A DNA stretch of 64,000 bases. It comes from AP-15 sp963733945 (GTDB lineage: Bacteria > Pseudomonadota > Alphaproteobacteria > ATCC43930 > CGMCC-115725). Shown one piece after another: positions 1 to 9,057 of the stretch (its first letter is position 1; each line of letters opens with the position of its first letter). The notes below the pieces were generated by a model, which saw only the letters and a list, made by a program, of their open reading frames with translations, was not told the origin of the DNA and did not search any database. The position numbers and the translations under genes were made by a program. The stretch lies in the NCBI GenBank assembly GCA_963733945.1, contig CAVTFD010000014.1, forward strand, positions 186,001 through 250,000. The letters run 5' to 3'.

Positions 1-690
1 TCCGGCCAGCACCGGCAGAGACAACAACAATAGGAATGCGGTGACCAGGATCGACCACACGAACAGCGGCATTTTGTGCATCGTCATGCCGGGGGCGCGC
101 ATATTGAAAATCGTGGTGATGAAGTTGATCGCTCCCATGATCGACGACGCGCCGGCCAGATGGATCGAAAAGATCAACATGTCCATCGCCGGCCCGGGAG
201 AGCCGACCGGACCCGAAAGCGGCGGGTAGAGCGTCCAGCCGACACCTGCCCCCTCGCCGACCATGGTCGATCCGATCAGCAGCGCAAAGGACGGCACCAG
301 CAGCCAGAAGCTGATGTTGTTCATGCGTGGAAAGGCCATGTCGGGCGAGCCGATCATCAGCGGTACAAACCAGTTGCCAAAGCCGCCGATCATCGCCGGC
401 ATGACCGTGAAGAAGATCATTATCAGCCCGTGCGCGGTGATGATCACGTTGTAGATTTGATGATCCTCAATGAAATGATTGTCGGGATGCATCAACTGGA
501 TACGCATGATCACCGACAAGGTGCCGCCGACTACCCCTGCGATGACCGCGAACATCAAATAGAGGGTTCCGATGTCCTTATGGTTGGTCGAGAACAGCCA
601 GCGGGTGAAGAACCCCGGCCGGTGGTCGTCGTGAGCATTCGCGCCGTAGCCGTGAGTGTCGGCAATATGCGCCTCGCGCTCGTAAGTCAT
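1..690 (-). CDS. ctaD: cytochrome c oxidase subunit I, N-terminal part (cut by window edge)
   Basis: This is the catalytic haem-copper subunit of the aa3-type terminal oxidase, which reduces O2 and pumps protons in the inner membrane. The frame is open from the ATG at 690 to the left edge, about 230 residues. It contains the family hallmarks STNHKDIGTLY near residue 38, the helix I-II region with HGLIMIFF (a conserved haem a-ligand His), and GGFGNWFVPLMIG. The start is preceded by an AGAGGG-type ribosome binding site. It lies 19 bases downstream of ctaC on the same strand, the usual ctaC-ctaD operon order. The copper-binding C-terminal part lies outside the window. Confidence 0.97.
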   Translation of the reverse strand, partial: MTYEREAHIADTHGYGANAHDDHRPGFFTRWLFSTNHKDIGTLYLMFAVIAGVVGGTLSVIMRIQLMHPDNHFIEDHQIYNVIITAHGLIMIFFTVMPAMIGGFGNWFVPLMIGSPDMAFPRMNNISFWLLVPSFALLIGSTMVGEGAGVGWTLYPPLSGPVGSPGPAMDMLIFSIHLAGASSIMGAINFITTIFNMRAPGMTMHKMPLFVWSILVTAFLLLLSLPVLAG

Positions 691-709
691 CCCGGGGACC
701 CTCTCGCTG

Positions 710-1591
710 TCAGTTGCCGGCTGGCGCCGAAACGGCGGCGACGCGCATCGCATCCTCGTCCGGCTGGTTATCTGCAAACTTTTTCTGAGCCTCGCCCAGC
801 CAGCGCTGGAACGCATCCTTTGACATAGCGACGATTTTGATCGGCATGAAGGCGTGATTGACGCCGCAGATCTGATTGCACTCGCCGTAATAGGTGCCCT
901 CGCGCTCGACATTGAACCAGCTCTCGTTGACCCGACCGATGATCGCATATTCCTGGACCCCGAAGGATGGAATGAACCAGCTGTGGATAACGTCGGTGCT
1001 GGTTACCAGGACGCGGATGTTGGTATGGATCGGCACGACGAGCGGGTTGTTGACATCGAGCAACCGCAGTTGGCCTGGCTTCAGATCGGCTTGCTGAATG
1101 ATGTTGCTGTCGAAGGCCAATCCCTTCTGGTCGGGATACTCGTAGGACCAGTACCATTGATGCCCGGTGACCTTGATCGTCATGTCCGGGTTCGGGACCC
1201 GATCCATATAATACATCAGCTTGAAGGACGGGATCGCGATCATGACCAGGATCAGCACTGGGACGATGGTCCACAGCATCTCGATTACGGTGTTGTGCGA
1301 GGTGCGCGAGGGCACCGGGTTGCGCCGGTGGTTGAAGCGAACGATCACATAGAGCAGCAACGCCATAACGAACCCGGAAATCAAAAAGATGATCACCAGC
1401 AACTCGTTATGAAACGCGTTGAGCCGATCCTTGACCGGGGTGGCCGGGGGCTGCATGCCCATTTGCCAGGGCCGTGGCTGCGCGGCCCAGGCAATCGCGG
1501 CGAGCGATCCGGCGGCGATCACCGCAAGCATCAGCACGAGCAATACCCGGGCCGCCCGCTCTTTCGTCAGCAACCTCGACAACCGCACCAT
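710..1591 (-). CDS. ctaC: cytochrome c oxidase subunit II
   Basis: This subunit accepts electrons from cytochrome c through the binuclear CuA centre and passes them to subunit I. The 293-residue protein has an N-terminal export segment (about residues 16-37), two membrane helices (about 62-85 and 104-123) and a periplasmic cupredoxin domain. CuA ligands are visible as H203 (VIHSW), C238 and C242 (ECNQIC), H246 and M249. Electron entry is marked by the aromatic run HQWYWSY at 144-150. Residue 240, between the two Cys, is Gln, where many homologues have the Glu whose backbone binds Cu and whose side chain binds the Mg site. The gene is first in a ctaC-ctaD pair. Confidence 0.97.
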   Translation of the reverse strand: MVRLSRLLTKERAARVLLVLMLAVIAAGSLAAIAWAAQPRPWQMGMQPPATPVKDRLNAFHNELLVIIFLISGFVMALLLYVIVRFNHRRNPVPSRTSHNTVIEMLWTIVPVLILVMIAIPSFKLMYYMDRVPNPDMTIKVTGHQWYWSYEYPDQKGLAFDSNIIQQADLKPGQLRLLDVNNPLVVPIHTNIRVLVTSTDVIHSWFIPSFGVQEYAIIGRVNESWFNVEREGTYYGECNQICGVNHAFMPIKIVAMSKDAFQRWLGEAQKKFADNQPDEDAMRVAAVSAPAGN

Positions 1592-1909
1592 GCCTTGCCG
1601 CCTCTGATCCGTCCCATTCGGCCGATCGGGCGGCCCGCGGTGGCTTGTTCCGCAAAGGACGGTCCGAGCGGCGCCATTCGGCCTCGTACCGCTCTATTTT
1701 GCCGCAGCGGGCGGGCCGCGGCCACGCACGGCGATGAGCCTACACCATCGCCCGCGCGCGTCACAACCGGCCCAACCCATTGCGTCAAGCCGCCGCAGGC
1801 GTTTGCGATTAACACCCGCCGCCACTGTGGCTTTGCCGATACGCCGGTCGCGACTTCCGTTCGCGGCTGACGGCGACCATATTGTGGATCGGCAGCTAAG
1901 GAGCAGCGA
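1592..1909. other. intergenic region between divergent ctaC and tldD
   Basis: These 318 bases separate two divergent genes and must hold both promoters. Open frames cross it on both strands but continue antisense into the flanking genes and resemble no protein family. I see no convincing hairpin, repeat or RNA gene. Confidence 0.5.
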
Positions 1910-3343
1910 ATGACCGATCTCGCCGTCACCGACGAATTGTTTTTCGAGCGCACCGGCATGAATCCCGGCCGGGTAGAGGCAATCGTCGCCCAAGCGCTGG
2001 CCGGCATGGACGACGGCGAGCTGTTTCTCGAATACAGCCAATCCGAAAGCCTCTCGCTCGACGATGGCCGGATCAAGAGTGCCAGCTTTGACACGACCCA
2101 GGGGTTCGGGCTGCGCGCGGTGGCCGGTGAAGCCGCCGGATATGCTCACGCCTCCGACCTCTCCGAAGCGGCGATCCGCCGCGCCGCGGCGACGGTGCGA
2201 GCGGTAGCCAGCGGCTATTCCGGGGTGATGGAGGGGCCGCCGCCGGGCACCAATCGCAGCCTCTATACCGATGTGAACCCGCTCGGTCTGGTCGAGCTTG
2301 GCGCCAAGACCCGCCTGTTGGCCGAAATCGACGCTTATGCGCGCAGCCGCGACCCGCGGGTCAAGCAGGTCATGGCGTCGTTGAGCGGCATGTGGCAGGC
2401 GGTTCAAATCATCCGCGCCGATGGCCGCCGCGTTGCCGATATCCGCCCGCTGGTGCGTTTGGGCGTCGCCGTCGTCGTCGGTGACGGCGACCGCATGGAG
2501 ACCGGCTCTTCAGGCGCCGGCGGCCGTCTCGCCTATGAACGTTATCTCGATCCCCTACACTGGAAGGAACAGGTCGACGAGGCTCTGCGGCAGGCATTGG
2601 TCAATCTCGGTGCCGTGCCGGCGCCGGCTGGAGAGATGACCGTGGTTCTCGGACCGGGTTGGCCCGGAGTTATGCTGCATGAGGCGATCGGTCACGGGCT
2701 CGAAGGCGATTTCAATCGCAAGAAGACCTCGGCTTTTTCCGGGATGATCGGCCAGCGCGTTGCGACCAAGGGGGTGACGGTGGTCGATGACGGGACCTTG
2801 CCTGATCGGCGCGGCTCTTTGACCGTCGACGATGAGGGGACACCGACCAACTGCACCACCCTGATCGAGGACGGCATTCTCAAAGGGTACATGCAGGACC
2901 GGATGAACGCCCGCCTGCTCGGCGCCGCGCCGACCGGCAACGGCAGGCGCCAGAGCTTCGCTCACGCCCCAATGCCGCGGATGACGAACACCTACATGCT
3001 GGCCGGAAGCCAGGACCCACAAGAGATCATCGCCTCGGTCCCGCGCGGTCTCTATGCGGTCAATTTCGGCGGCGGTCAGGTCGACATTACTTCCGGCAAA
3101 TTCGTGTTTTCCGCCTCCGAGGCCTATCTGATCGAGGACGGCAAGATCGGCGCCGCTGTTAAAGGCGCGACCCTGATCGGCAATGGACCCGACGCTCTGA
3201 CCAAAGTCACGATGATCGGCAACGACCTCGGCCTCGACCATGGGATTGGCACCTGCGGCAAGGATGGGCAGAGCGTTCCAGTCGGCGTCGGCCAGCCGAC
3301 CTTGCGAATGGATGGCTTGACGGTCGGCGGCACCAGCGCGTAA
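1910..3343 (+). CDS. tldD: TldD metalloprotease subunit
   Basis: TldD forms a heterodimeric cytosolic zinc protease with TldE (PmbA). In characterised systems it degrades or matures peptides such as microcin B17 and the CcdA antitoxin. The 477-residue protein is full length. The active site HExxxH is at H257, E258 and H262 (HEAIGHGLEGD), followed by the conserved C-terminal segment GIGTCGKDGQ that supplies the Cys. AAGGAG sits upstream of the ATG (1899-1905). The partner tldE is in the same window at 12.3 kb but not adjacent, which is usual in alphaproteobacteria. Confidence 0.96.
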   Translation: MTDLAVTDELFFERTGMNPGRVEAIVAQALAGMDDGELFLEYSQSESLSLDDGRIKSASFDTTQGFGLRAVAGEAAGYAHASDLSEAAIRRAAATVRAVASGYSGVMEGPPPGTNRSLYTDVNPLGLVELGAKTRLLAEIDAYARSRDPRVKQVMASLSGMWQAVQIIRADGRRVADIRPLVRLGVAVVVGDGDRMETGSSGAGGRLAYERYLDPLHWKEQVDEALRQALVNLGAVPAPAGEMTVVLGPGWPGVMLHEAIGHGLEGDFNRKKTSAFSGMIGQRVATKGVTVVDDGTLPDRRGSLTVDDEGTPTNCTTLIEDGILKGYMQDRMNARLLGAAPTGNGRRQSFAHAPMPRMTNTYMLAGSQDPQEIIASVPRGLYAVNFGGGQVDITSGKFVFSASEAYLIEDGKIGAAVKGATLIGNGPDALTKVTMIGNDLGLDHGIGTCGKDGQSVPVGVGQPTLRMDGLTVGGTSA

Positions 3344-3380
3344 GGCCAGCCGTCGGGCCACGGCGGCATCCGGGGGGATC

Positions 3381-5372
3381 ATGCGGTTTCGCGACCGTCA
3401 GTGTGCGCTCGCGCTCATTGTGCTCGTCGCGGCGCTGCCGTGCGCCCGCGCTCACGCTTGCAGCGATCTCAGCGCTGCGCCCTCGACACGCTGGTCGCTG
3501 GCAACCGACCACGGCGTTTCCTGGCTGGTGACGCCTTGCGGCCAGGCTTTTCTCAGCCTCGGCGTCAACGCGCTCGATAGCGGCTACCCTTATCGCGAAC
3601 GGAACGGCAAACTTTATTATAGCTGGACGGCGTTCGCACCAACTCAAGAAGCGTGGGTCGAGGCGACCCGGCAACGCCTCTCCGCCTGGGGGTTCAACAG
3701 TGCAGGGGGCTGGGCCTTGCCGCCGCCGCAGCTGCGCCTGCCAACCATCGTCAATCTCGAACTTGGCCGCAACGCGCGCTTTCACTGGTTCGACCCGTTC
3801 GCGCCCGAGACCGAGACGCGGATGATGGCGCTCGCCCGCGAACTCGTCGCCCCCTACCGCAACACCCCATTTCGCATCGGCTATTTCTCCGATAACGAGG
3901 TTGGCTGGTGGGCCGGGGCGCTGTTCGTTTTCTATTCAATGAAACCGCCCAATTCGGTGACGAAGCAGCGCTGGATCGAAACGCTGCAGCACTACTATGG
4001 CGGCGACTGGGCTCGCTTTATCGTCGATTTTATGCCGCCGGCGGGCGTCAACTCGTGGGCGAAGCTGCTCGCCGCGACCGGGATGACGCGGATGCGGCCC
4101 GGCGGCGCTGGGATCCATGTCGTGCGCCAGTGGTGCGGCATCGTGGCGCGCCATTACTATGCGATGGCGTCGCGCGCGATCAGGGCCGCCGATCCCGACG
4201 CGCTCTATTTTGGCGACCGGCTGCCGATCTACTACGACCCGGCCGCGGTGCGCGCGATGGCGCCCTATGTCGATGCGATCGCGACCAACTACAATGTCGA
4301 TAGCAGCGACGGCTGGATCGCCGACTATTTTTTCGATGGGCTGCGCAAATTGTCGAGAGGCAAGCCGGTGCTGGTCTCCGAGTGGTTTTTCGCGGCCAAG
4401 AGTAATCGCACCGGCAACCTCAACAACGGCCATCTGATGACCGTCGATACCCAGGCCGAGCGGGCCGCAGGTGCGGCGGCAGCGACCGAGAACCTTGCGG
4501 CAATCCCCGAAGTCGTCGGCGCCCATTGGTTCCAGTATTACGACCATCCAAAGGGCGGACGCCCCGATGGCGAGGACTACGATTTCGGGCTGGTCGACAT
4601 CAACGATCAGCCCTATCGGCGGCTAACCACGGCGCTGGCGATCGCCAATCGCCGCGCCTACGAAATTCATAGCGAAGCGACGATTCGGACGCCCGGGATG
4701 GGGGTGTTCACTATTCCGCGAGCCGAGGTTCAGCTGCGCAACCGTTCGCTCTCGGATTGGCCGAAGCCGGCGAGCCTGCTCCCGAGGTTGATAGCGTCCC
4801 CGGGGGCCGTCGAATTCGGCGAGGCCTATCTGTCATGGAGCCCGCGCGGCCTCCAGCTGGCGACGATCGGCCAGGACTATTTCGACATCGATCTATTGGC
4901 CTATGACGGTCAGTTCCCGCTCAGCGAAGCCTATCGGGTCGAATTGGGCATCGATCTCGGCGATGGACCGCGGCGCTTCACGCTGTTTTTTATCCCGCCG
5001 CGCACCAAGATCCACGATTATCCGGAAATGGCCGCTGAGCTCTGCGCCGGAGCCGCAACTCGGGCGATCGGTCAGGGCTGCACCCCCGTAACCGGCGCGG
5101 AAGCCCTCTATTTCGGCGCCGACCAGCCGCGCATCACCGCCGAGGCGCTGATCCCCTGGTCGGCGCTGGGGGCGGCGTCGGCGAGCGCGGGGACGCCGCT
5201 GCGCGTCGAGATTGCCGTCACCTCGTGGGACCGGGACCGCTGGATGTCGCTGTCGGGGCGTGATCCCGCGGCGGCGATGCGCGATCCCGCCGGTTGGCGA
5301 CGAGCGCGCCTCGGCGACGGCCCGCAGATAATTGAGAGCGCGCCAACGCTAGCGGTGCGGGCACACGGTTGA
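3381..5372 (+). CDS. secreted clan GH-A-like glycoside hydrolase with CBM9-like C-terminus
   Basis: This 663-residue protein begins with a signal peptide (about residues 1-27, LALIVLVAALPCARAHA). Residues about 38-430 look like a beta-agarase/beta-galactosidase type TIM barrel: GYFSDNEVGWW carries a candidate acid/base E173 and LVSEWFF a candidate nucleophile E334. The last ~200 residues look like a CBM9-like beta-sandwich (AEALIPWSALG, VTSWDRDRWMSLSG). It is probably exported and acts on a polysaccharide or oligosaccharide; the substrate cannot be read. It stands 86 bases upstream of a cytosolic GH1 beta-glucosidase, suggesting outside-then-inside processing. Assignment to a numbered GH family is not secure. 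Confidence 0.75.
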   Translation: MRFRDRQCALALIVLVAALPCARAHACSDLSAAPSTRWSLATDHGVSWLVTPCGQAFLSLGVNALDSGYPYRERNGKLYYSWTAFAPTQEAWVEATRQRLSAWGFNSAGGWALPPPQLRLPTIVNLELGRNARFHWFDPFAPETETRMMALARELVAPYRNTPFRIGYFSDNEVGWWAGALFVFYSMKPPNSVTKQRWIETLQHYYGGDWARFIVDFMPPAGVNSWAKLLAATGMTRMRPGGAGIHVVRQWCGIVARHYYAMASRAIRAADPDALYFGDRLPIYYDPAAVRAMAPYVDAIATNYNVDSSDGWIADYFFDGLRKLSRGKPVLVSEWFFAAKSNRTGNLNNGHLMTVDTQAERAAGAAAATENLAAIPEVVGAHWFQYYDHPKGGRPDGEDYDFGLVDINDQPYRRLTTALAIANRRAYEIHSEATIRTPGMGVFTIPRAEVQLRNRSLSDWPKPASLLPRLIASPGAVEFGEAYLSWSPRGLQLATIGQDYFDIDLLAYDGQFPLSEAYRVELGIDLGDGPRRFTLFFIPPRTKIHDYPEMAAELCAGAATRAIGQGCTPVTGAEALYFGADQPRITAEALIPWSALGAASASAGTPLRVEIAVTSWDRDRWMSLSGRDPAAAMRDPAGWRRARLGDGPQIIESAPTLAVRAHG

Positions 5373-5458
5373 TGCGCCGGCGGATTTGCGGATGCCGTGA
5401 ATACCACGGCCGGTCGGGTTTCATGTCGGCGCAGCGCAACGAGTATTGAGGCCGAGCA

Positions 5459-6799
5459 ATGGCGACGCATTTCCCCGACGGGTTTCTGTGGGGCGCCTCG
5501 ACGGCGGCTTACCAGATCGAGGGCGCAGTCAGGGAGGACGGGCGCGGGCCGTCGATCTGGGATACGTTCAGCCATCTGCCGGGGAAGATCCTCGGCGGCG
5601 ACAGTGGCGATATTGCCTGCGACCATTACCATCGTTGGCCGCAGGATGTAGCGCTGATGCGCGAACTCGGACTGGGCGCCTATCGGCTGTCGCTGTCTTG
5701 GCCGCGCATCCTGCCTCAGGGTCGCGGCGGAACCAACGCCAAAGGACTGGAATTCTACGATCGGCTCGTCGACGGTGTGCTCGGAGCCGGCATCGAGCCG
5801 TGGGTCTGCCTCTACCATTGGGACTTGCCGCAGGCGCTCGAAGATCGCGGCGGCTGGCAAAACCGCGACACGGCATCCTGGTTTGCCGAATACGCGCATC
5901 TGACGGCGCGGCGGCTAGGCGACCGGGTCAAGCATTGGGCGACGTTCAACGAGCCCAATTGTGCTTGCGTGAAGGGCTATGGCGACGGCGAGCACGCGCC
6001 GGGCATTCGCGGTCGCGTCAGCGCGCTGACCGCAATTCATGTCATGAATATTGCGCACGGGTTGGGTGTTGCGGCGATGCGCTCGGAGCGCGCCGACCTG
6101 CTGCTGGGCAACATCTACAATTTTCATCCGCGCGAGCCGGCGAGCGACCGCGAGGAAGACGAGATCGCGACCTTGATGCTCGACGCCCTATGGAACCGCT
6201 CGTTTCCCGACCCTCAGATGCTCGGGCATTATCCCGAGCCCCTCGCCGCCGAGATGGTCGAGCCGTTGGTCCAGCCCGGCGATCTTGAGATCATTCGGCA
6301 AAAGCTCGATTATTTCGCCTTCAACCACTACACGCGATCGCGGGTACGCCGCGATCCGGACCATCCCTTCGAGGTCGGCACCTTGCCGCCGTCGTCCGGT
6401 ACGCCGGTCACCGAGATGGGCTGGGAGATCGCACCCGATGCCTTTCGCGCGGTGATGATCGAGGTCAAGGAGCGCTACAGCGGAGAACTGCCGATCTATA
6501 TCCTCGAAAACGGCGCTGCCTTCCCCGATCAGGTGGAGCAGGACGGGCGCATCCGCGACCACCAGCGCGTCAGCTACTTGCGGGGCTATTTGGGCGCCGT
6601 GCTCGACGCGATCGGAGCCGGAGTGCCGGTGCGCGGTTATTTCGTCTGGTCGTTGATGGACAATTTCGAGTGGACCCTCGGCTACAGCAAGCGCTTCGGC
6701 CTAGTCCATGTCGATTATGAGACGCTTGAACGCCGGCCCAAGGATTCTTTCCACTTCTACGCCGAGCTCGCCGGGGGAGCCGGCCTGGAACGGGAGTAG
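5459..6799 (+). CDS. GH1 family beta-glucosidase
   Basis: A retaining beta-glycosidase of family GH1, 446 residues, the usual length for bacterial BglA/BglB. The N-terminal FPDGFLWGASTAAYQIEG signature is present. The acid/base is E165 in TFNEPN and the nucleophile E350 in YILENG. YHWDLPQAL and the C-terminal SLMDNFEWTLGYSKRFG aglycone-site motif are intact. There is no signal peptide, so it should act in the cytosol on imported beta-glucosides. It follows the exported hydrolase on the same strand and ends 10 bases from the convergent gshA. Confidence 0.94.
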   Translation: MATHFPDGFLWGASTAAYQIEGAVREDGRGPSIWDTFSHLPGKILGGDSGDIACDHYHRWPQDVALMRELGLGAYRLSLSWPRILPQGRGGTNAKGLEFYDRLVDGVLGAGIEPWVCLYHWDLPQALEDRGGWQNRDTASWFAEYAHLTARRLGDRVKHWATFNEPNCACVKGYGDGEHAPGIRGRVSALTAIHVMNIAHGLGVAAMRSERADLLLGNIYNFHPREPASDREEDEIATLMLDALWNRSFPDPQMLGHYPEPLAAEMVEPLVQPGDLEIIRQKLDYFAFNHYTRSRVRRDPDHPFEVGTLPPSSGTPVTEMGWEIAPDAFRAVMIEVKERYSGELPIYILENGAAFPDQVEQDGRIRDHQRVSYLRGYLGAVLDAIGAGVPVRGYFVWSLMDNFEWTLGYSKRFGLVHVDYETLERRPKDSFHFYAELAGGAGLERE

Positions 6800-6809
6800 G
6801 ATTAAGTTC

Positions 6810-8177
6810 CTAATACGCGTAATCGGTGAAGACCGGGTCGATCTCACCGTGCCAGCGGGTGCGGAAGTCTTCGAGCAATTCTTCGGCCGGGGTGCGGCCG
6901 GAACCGGCGATCGCAAACAGCGGGTCGAGATAATGCGTTTCGTCCTCGCCGAAGGCGCTGCGGCGAGCGCGGCGGTGCAACCCCTCGCGAGCGATGTCCA
7001 GCACTTCGAGCGCCACATCGCGCAAGGTGCGGGTGCGCAGGGGGGTCGCCAATGCCAGCCGCGGCACGTCCCGGCGCATCGCCTCGCGCTCCTCCGCGGT
7101 CCAGTCGGCAACGAGGTCGTGGGCGGCGTTGAGCGAGGTCGAATCGTACAGAACCCCGACCCACAAGGCCGGCAGCGCGCACAGGCGCCGCCACGGCCCG
7201 CCATCGGCGCCGCGCATTTCGAGAAAAGTCTTGAGCCGGACCTCGGGGAAGGCAGTCGTCAGGTGGTCGATCCAGTCTCCCAATCGCGGGATTTCGCCGG
7301 GCAGGGCCGGCAGGCGTCCGGCGATGAAATCGTGGAACGACTGACCGCTTGCATCGATGTAGCGGCCGTCGCGGTAGACGAAATACATCGGCACGTCGAG
7401 CATGTAGTCGACGTAGCGCTCAAACCCGAAACCTGGCTCGAAAACAAACGGCAGGGTGCCGCAACGATCGGGGTCGGTGTCAGTCCAGATATAGCTGCGA
7501 TGGCTCAGCAGACCGGACGACTGGCCCTCGACAAATGGCGAGTTGGCGAACAGCGCCACCGCCACCGGCTGCAATGCCAAGCTTACCCGGAACTTTTTGA
7601 CCATGTCGGCTTCGGACTGGTAGTCGAGGTTGGTCTGCACCGTGCAGGTGCGCAGCATCATGTCGACGCCGAGCCGCCCCTTTTTCGGCATGTAATCGCG
7701 CATGATCCGGTAGCGCGCCTTGGGCATCCACGAGATGTCTTCGCGGCGCCATTTAGGGTCGAAGCCGAGCCCAAGCATGCCGAGCCCGAGTTCGTCGCAA
7801 ACCTCACGCACCTGGCGCAGATGCTCGTGTACCTCGTCGCAGGTCTGATGCACGCTTTCGAGCGGCGCGCCGCTCAATTCGAACTGTCCGCCCGGTTCGA
7901 GGGTGATCGAACATTGGGCGTCGTTAGACAGCGCGATCGTGTTGCCGTTTTCGACGACGGGTTTCCAGCCGAAGCGGGTCATTCCCTGCAGCAATGCGGC
8001 GATGCCATCCGGCCCTTCATAGGGCACTCGGCGTCGATCGGAGCGCCGGAAGACGAATTTCTCGTGTTCGGTCCCGACCCGCCATGCCGCCGGCGGCTTC
8101 GACCCGGAATCGAGGTATTCGACGAGCTGTCGCTTGTCCGTGATCGGTTCTCCGGGCGTGCTCGGCGTGGTTGTCAT
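6810..8177 (-). CDS. gshA: glutamate-cysteine ligase, proteobacterial/plant type
   Basis: This enzyme makes gamma-glutamylcysteine from glutamate and cysteine with ATP, the first step of glutathione synthesis. The protein has 455 residues from the ATG at 8177 (MTTTPSTPGEP). That start has a GGGAG site in front, and longer readings run into the rsmE gene in a nonsense frame. Family features include WRVGTEHEKF at the N-terminus, ITLEPGGQFELSG, MMLRTCTVQTNLDY and FLEMRGADGGPWRRLCALPALWVG. It is the class III (plant-like) form usual in alphaproteobacteria. The neighbours rsmE and ubiA form a conserved block in this class. Confidence 0.95.
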   Translation of the reverse strand: MTTTPSTPGEPITDKRQLVEYLDSGSKPPAAWRVGTEHEKFVFRRSDRRRVPYEGPDGIAALLQGMTRFGWKPVVENGNTIALSNDAQCSITLEPGGQFELSGAPLESVHQTCDEVHEHLRQVREVCDELGLGMLGLGFDPKWRREDISWMPKARYRIMRDYMPKKGRLGVDMMLRTCTVQTNLDYQSEADMVKKFRVSLALQPVAVALFANSPFVEGQSSGLLSHRSYIWTDTDPDRCGTLPFVFEPGFGFERYVDYMLDVPMYFVYRDGRYIDASGQSFHDFIAGRLPALPGEIPRLGDWIDHLTTAFPEVRLKTFLEMRGADGGPWRRLCALPALWVGVLYDSTSLNAAHDLVADWTAEEREAMRRDVPRLALATPLRTRTLRDVALEVLDIAREGLHRRARRSAFGEDETHYLDPLFAIAGSGRTPAEELLEDFRTRWHGEIDPVFTDYAY

Positions 8178-8250
8178 ACTCGGCGGAACTCCCTGGACAT
8201 TTGGGCCGGAAGGATTGGCAGCAGCTCGTTGCGCGCCAAACGACAAGCGC

Positions 8251-9000
8251 TCACTCGCCGCGGACGCGGCGCCAATCGCCGGCGATCGCCTGCAACACCG
8301 CCAACGCCGCGAGGGCAGCCGTATCGGCGCGCAACACCCTGGGCCCGAGCCCGACGCGAGTAACAAAGGAGAGTTTCCCTAGAGCGTCAAGCTCCGTCTC
8401 GGCGAAACCGCCTTCGGGGCCGGTCAGCAGCGCTATCGGCCCGGCGCCGAGCCGCGCAACGGCCGCGCCGATCGGCTCGCCGGCACCGGTCTCGTCACAG
8501 ACGATCAGACGCCGTTCCGGCTGCCAGCTGCCGAGCACGCGATCGAGCGCCTGCGGTTCGTGCAGTTTGGGGACCGAGAGTCGCTCGGTCTGCTCGGCAG
8601 CGGCAACTGCATGCGCGCGAAGCCGATCGAGATTGAGGCGCTCGGTTTGAGTTCGCTGCGTCCACACCGGCAGCAACGCCCCGGCGCCGAGTTCGGTCGC
8701 CTTCTCGACCAGCCAGTCGAGACGGGCCCGCTTGATCGGTGCAAACACCAGCCAGAGATCCCACTCGACCTCGGCCGGCCGGATTAGGTGGTCGACGGAC
8801 AGCCGCCCGCGAATCCGAGAAATTTCGATGATCCGACAGACCCATTCGCCGTCCGTCGCATTGAACGCCGCCACCAAAGCGCCGGCCCCGAGGCGCAGCA
8901 CCGTGCGCAGGTGATGTGCCTGTCCCGGCGCGAGTTCGATTGACCCGCCGGGTGCGAATGGTTCTGCAACGTAAAGCCGGGCTTTAGGGCGCTCATTCAT
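8251..9000 (-). CDS. rsmE: 16S rRNA m3U1498 methyltransferase RsmE
   Basis: RsmE methylates N3 of U1498 in 16S rRNA using S-adenosylmethionine and belongs to the SPOUT (trefoil-knot) superfamily. The 249-residue protein has the N-terminal PUA-like part (LYVAEP, GQAHHLRTVLRL) and the knot motifs LLTGPEGGF and LGPRVLRADTA near the C-terminus. I chose the ATG at 9000 (MNERPKARLYVAE) because conserved sequence begins there. An upstream in-frame start at 9129 would overlap ubiA on the other strand and add residues without family resemblance. It is transcribed toward gshA, 73 bases away. Confidence 0.94.
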   Translation of the reverse strand: MNERPKARLYVAEPFAPGGSIELAPGQAHHLRTVLRLGAGALVAAFNATDGEWVCRIIEISRIRGRLSVDHLIRPAEVEWDLWLVFAPIKRARLDWLVEKATELGAGALLPVWTQRTQTERLNLDRLRAHAVAAAEQTERLSVPKLHEPQALDRVLGSWQPERRLIVCDETGAGEPIGAAVARLGAGPIALLTGPEGGFAETELDALGKLSFVTRVGLGPRVLRADTAALAALAVLQAIAGDWRRVRGE

Positions 9001-9057
9001 GCCGGGATCCTCGAATCGCGTCGCTTCGACAGCTAGATTAGGTTCTGGGTCAAGAAA

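Noticed and set aside
854..1870. 338-codon open frame opposite ctaC
   Set aside because: Antisense shadow of ctaC; composition of a mirror frame and no ribosome binding site.
6708..8363. 551-codon open frame on the plus strand opposite gshA
   Set aside because: It is the antisense shadow of gshA, whose own motifs are complete.
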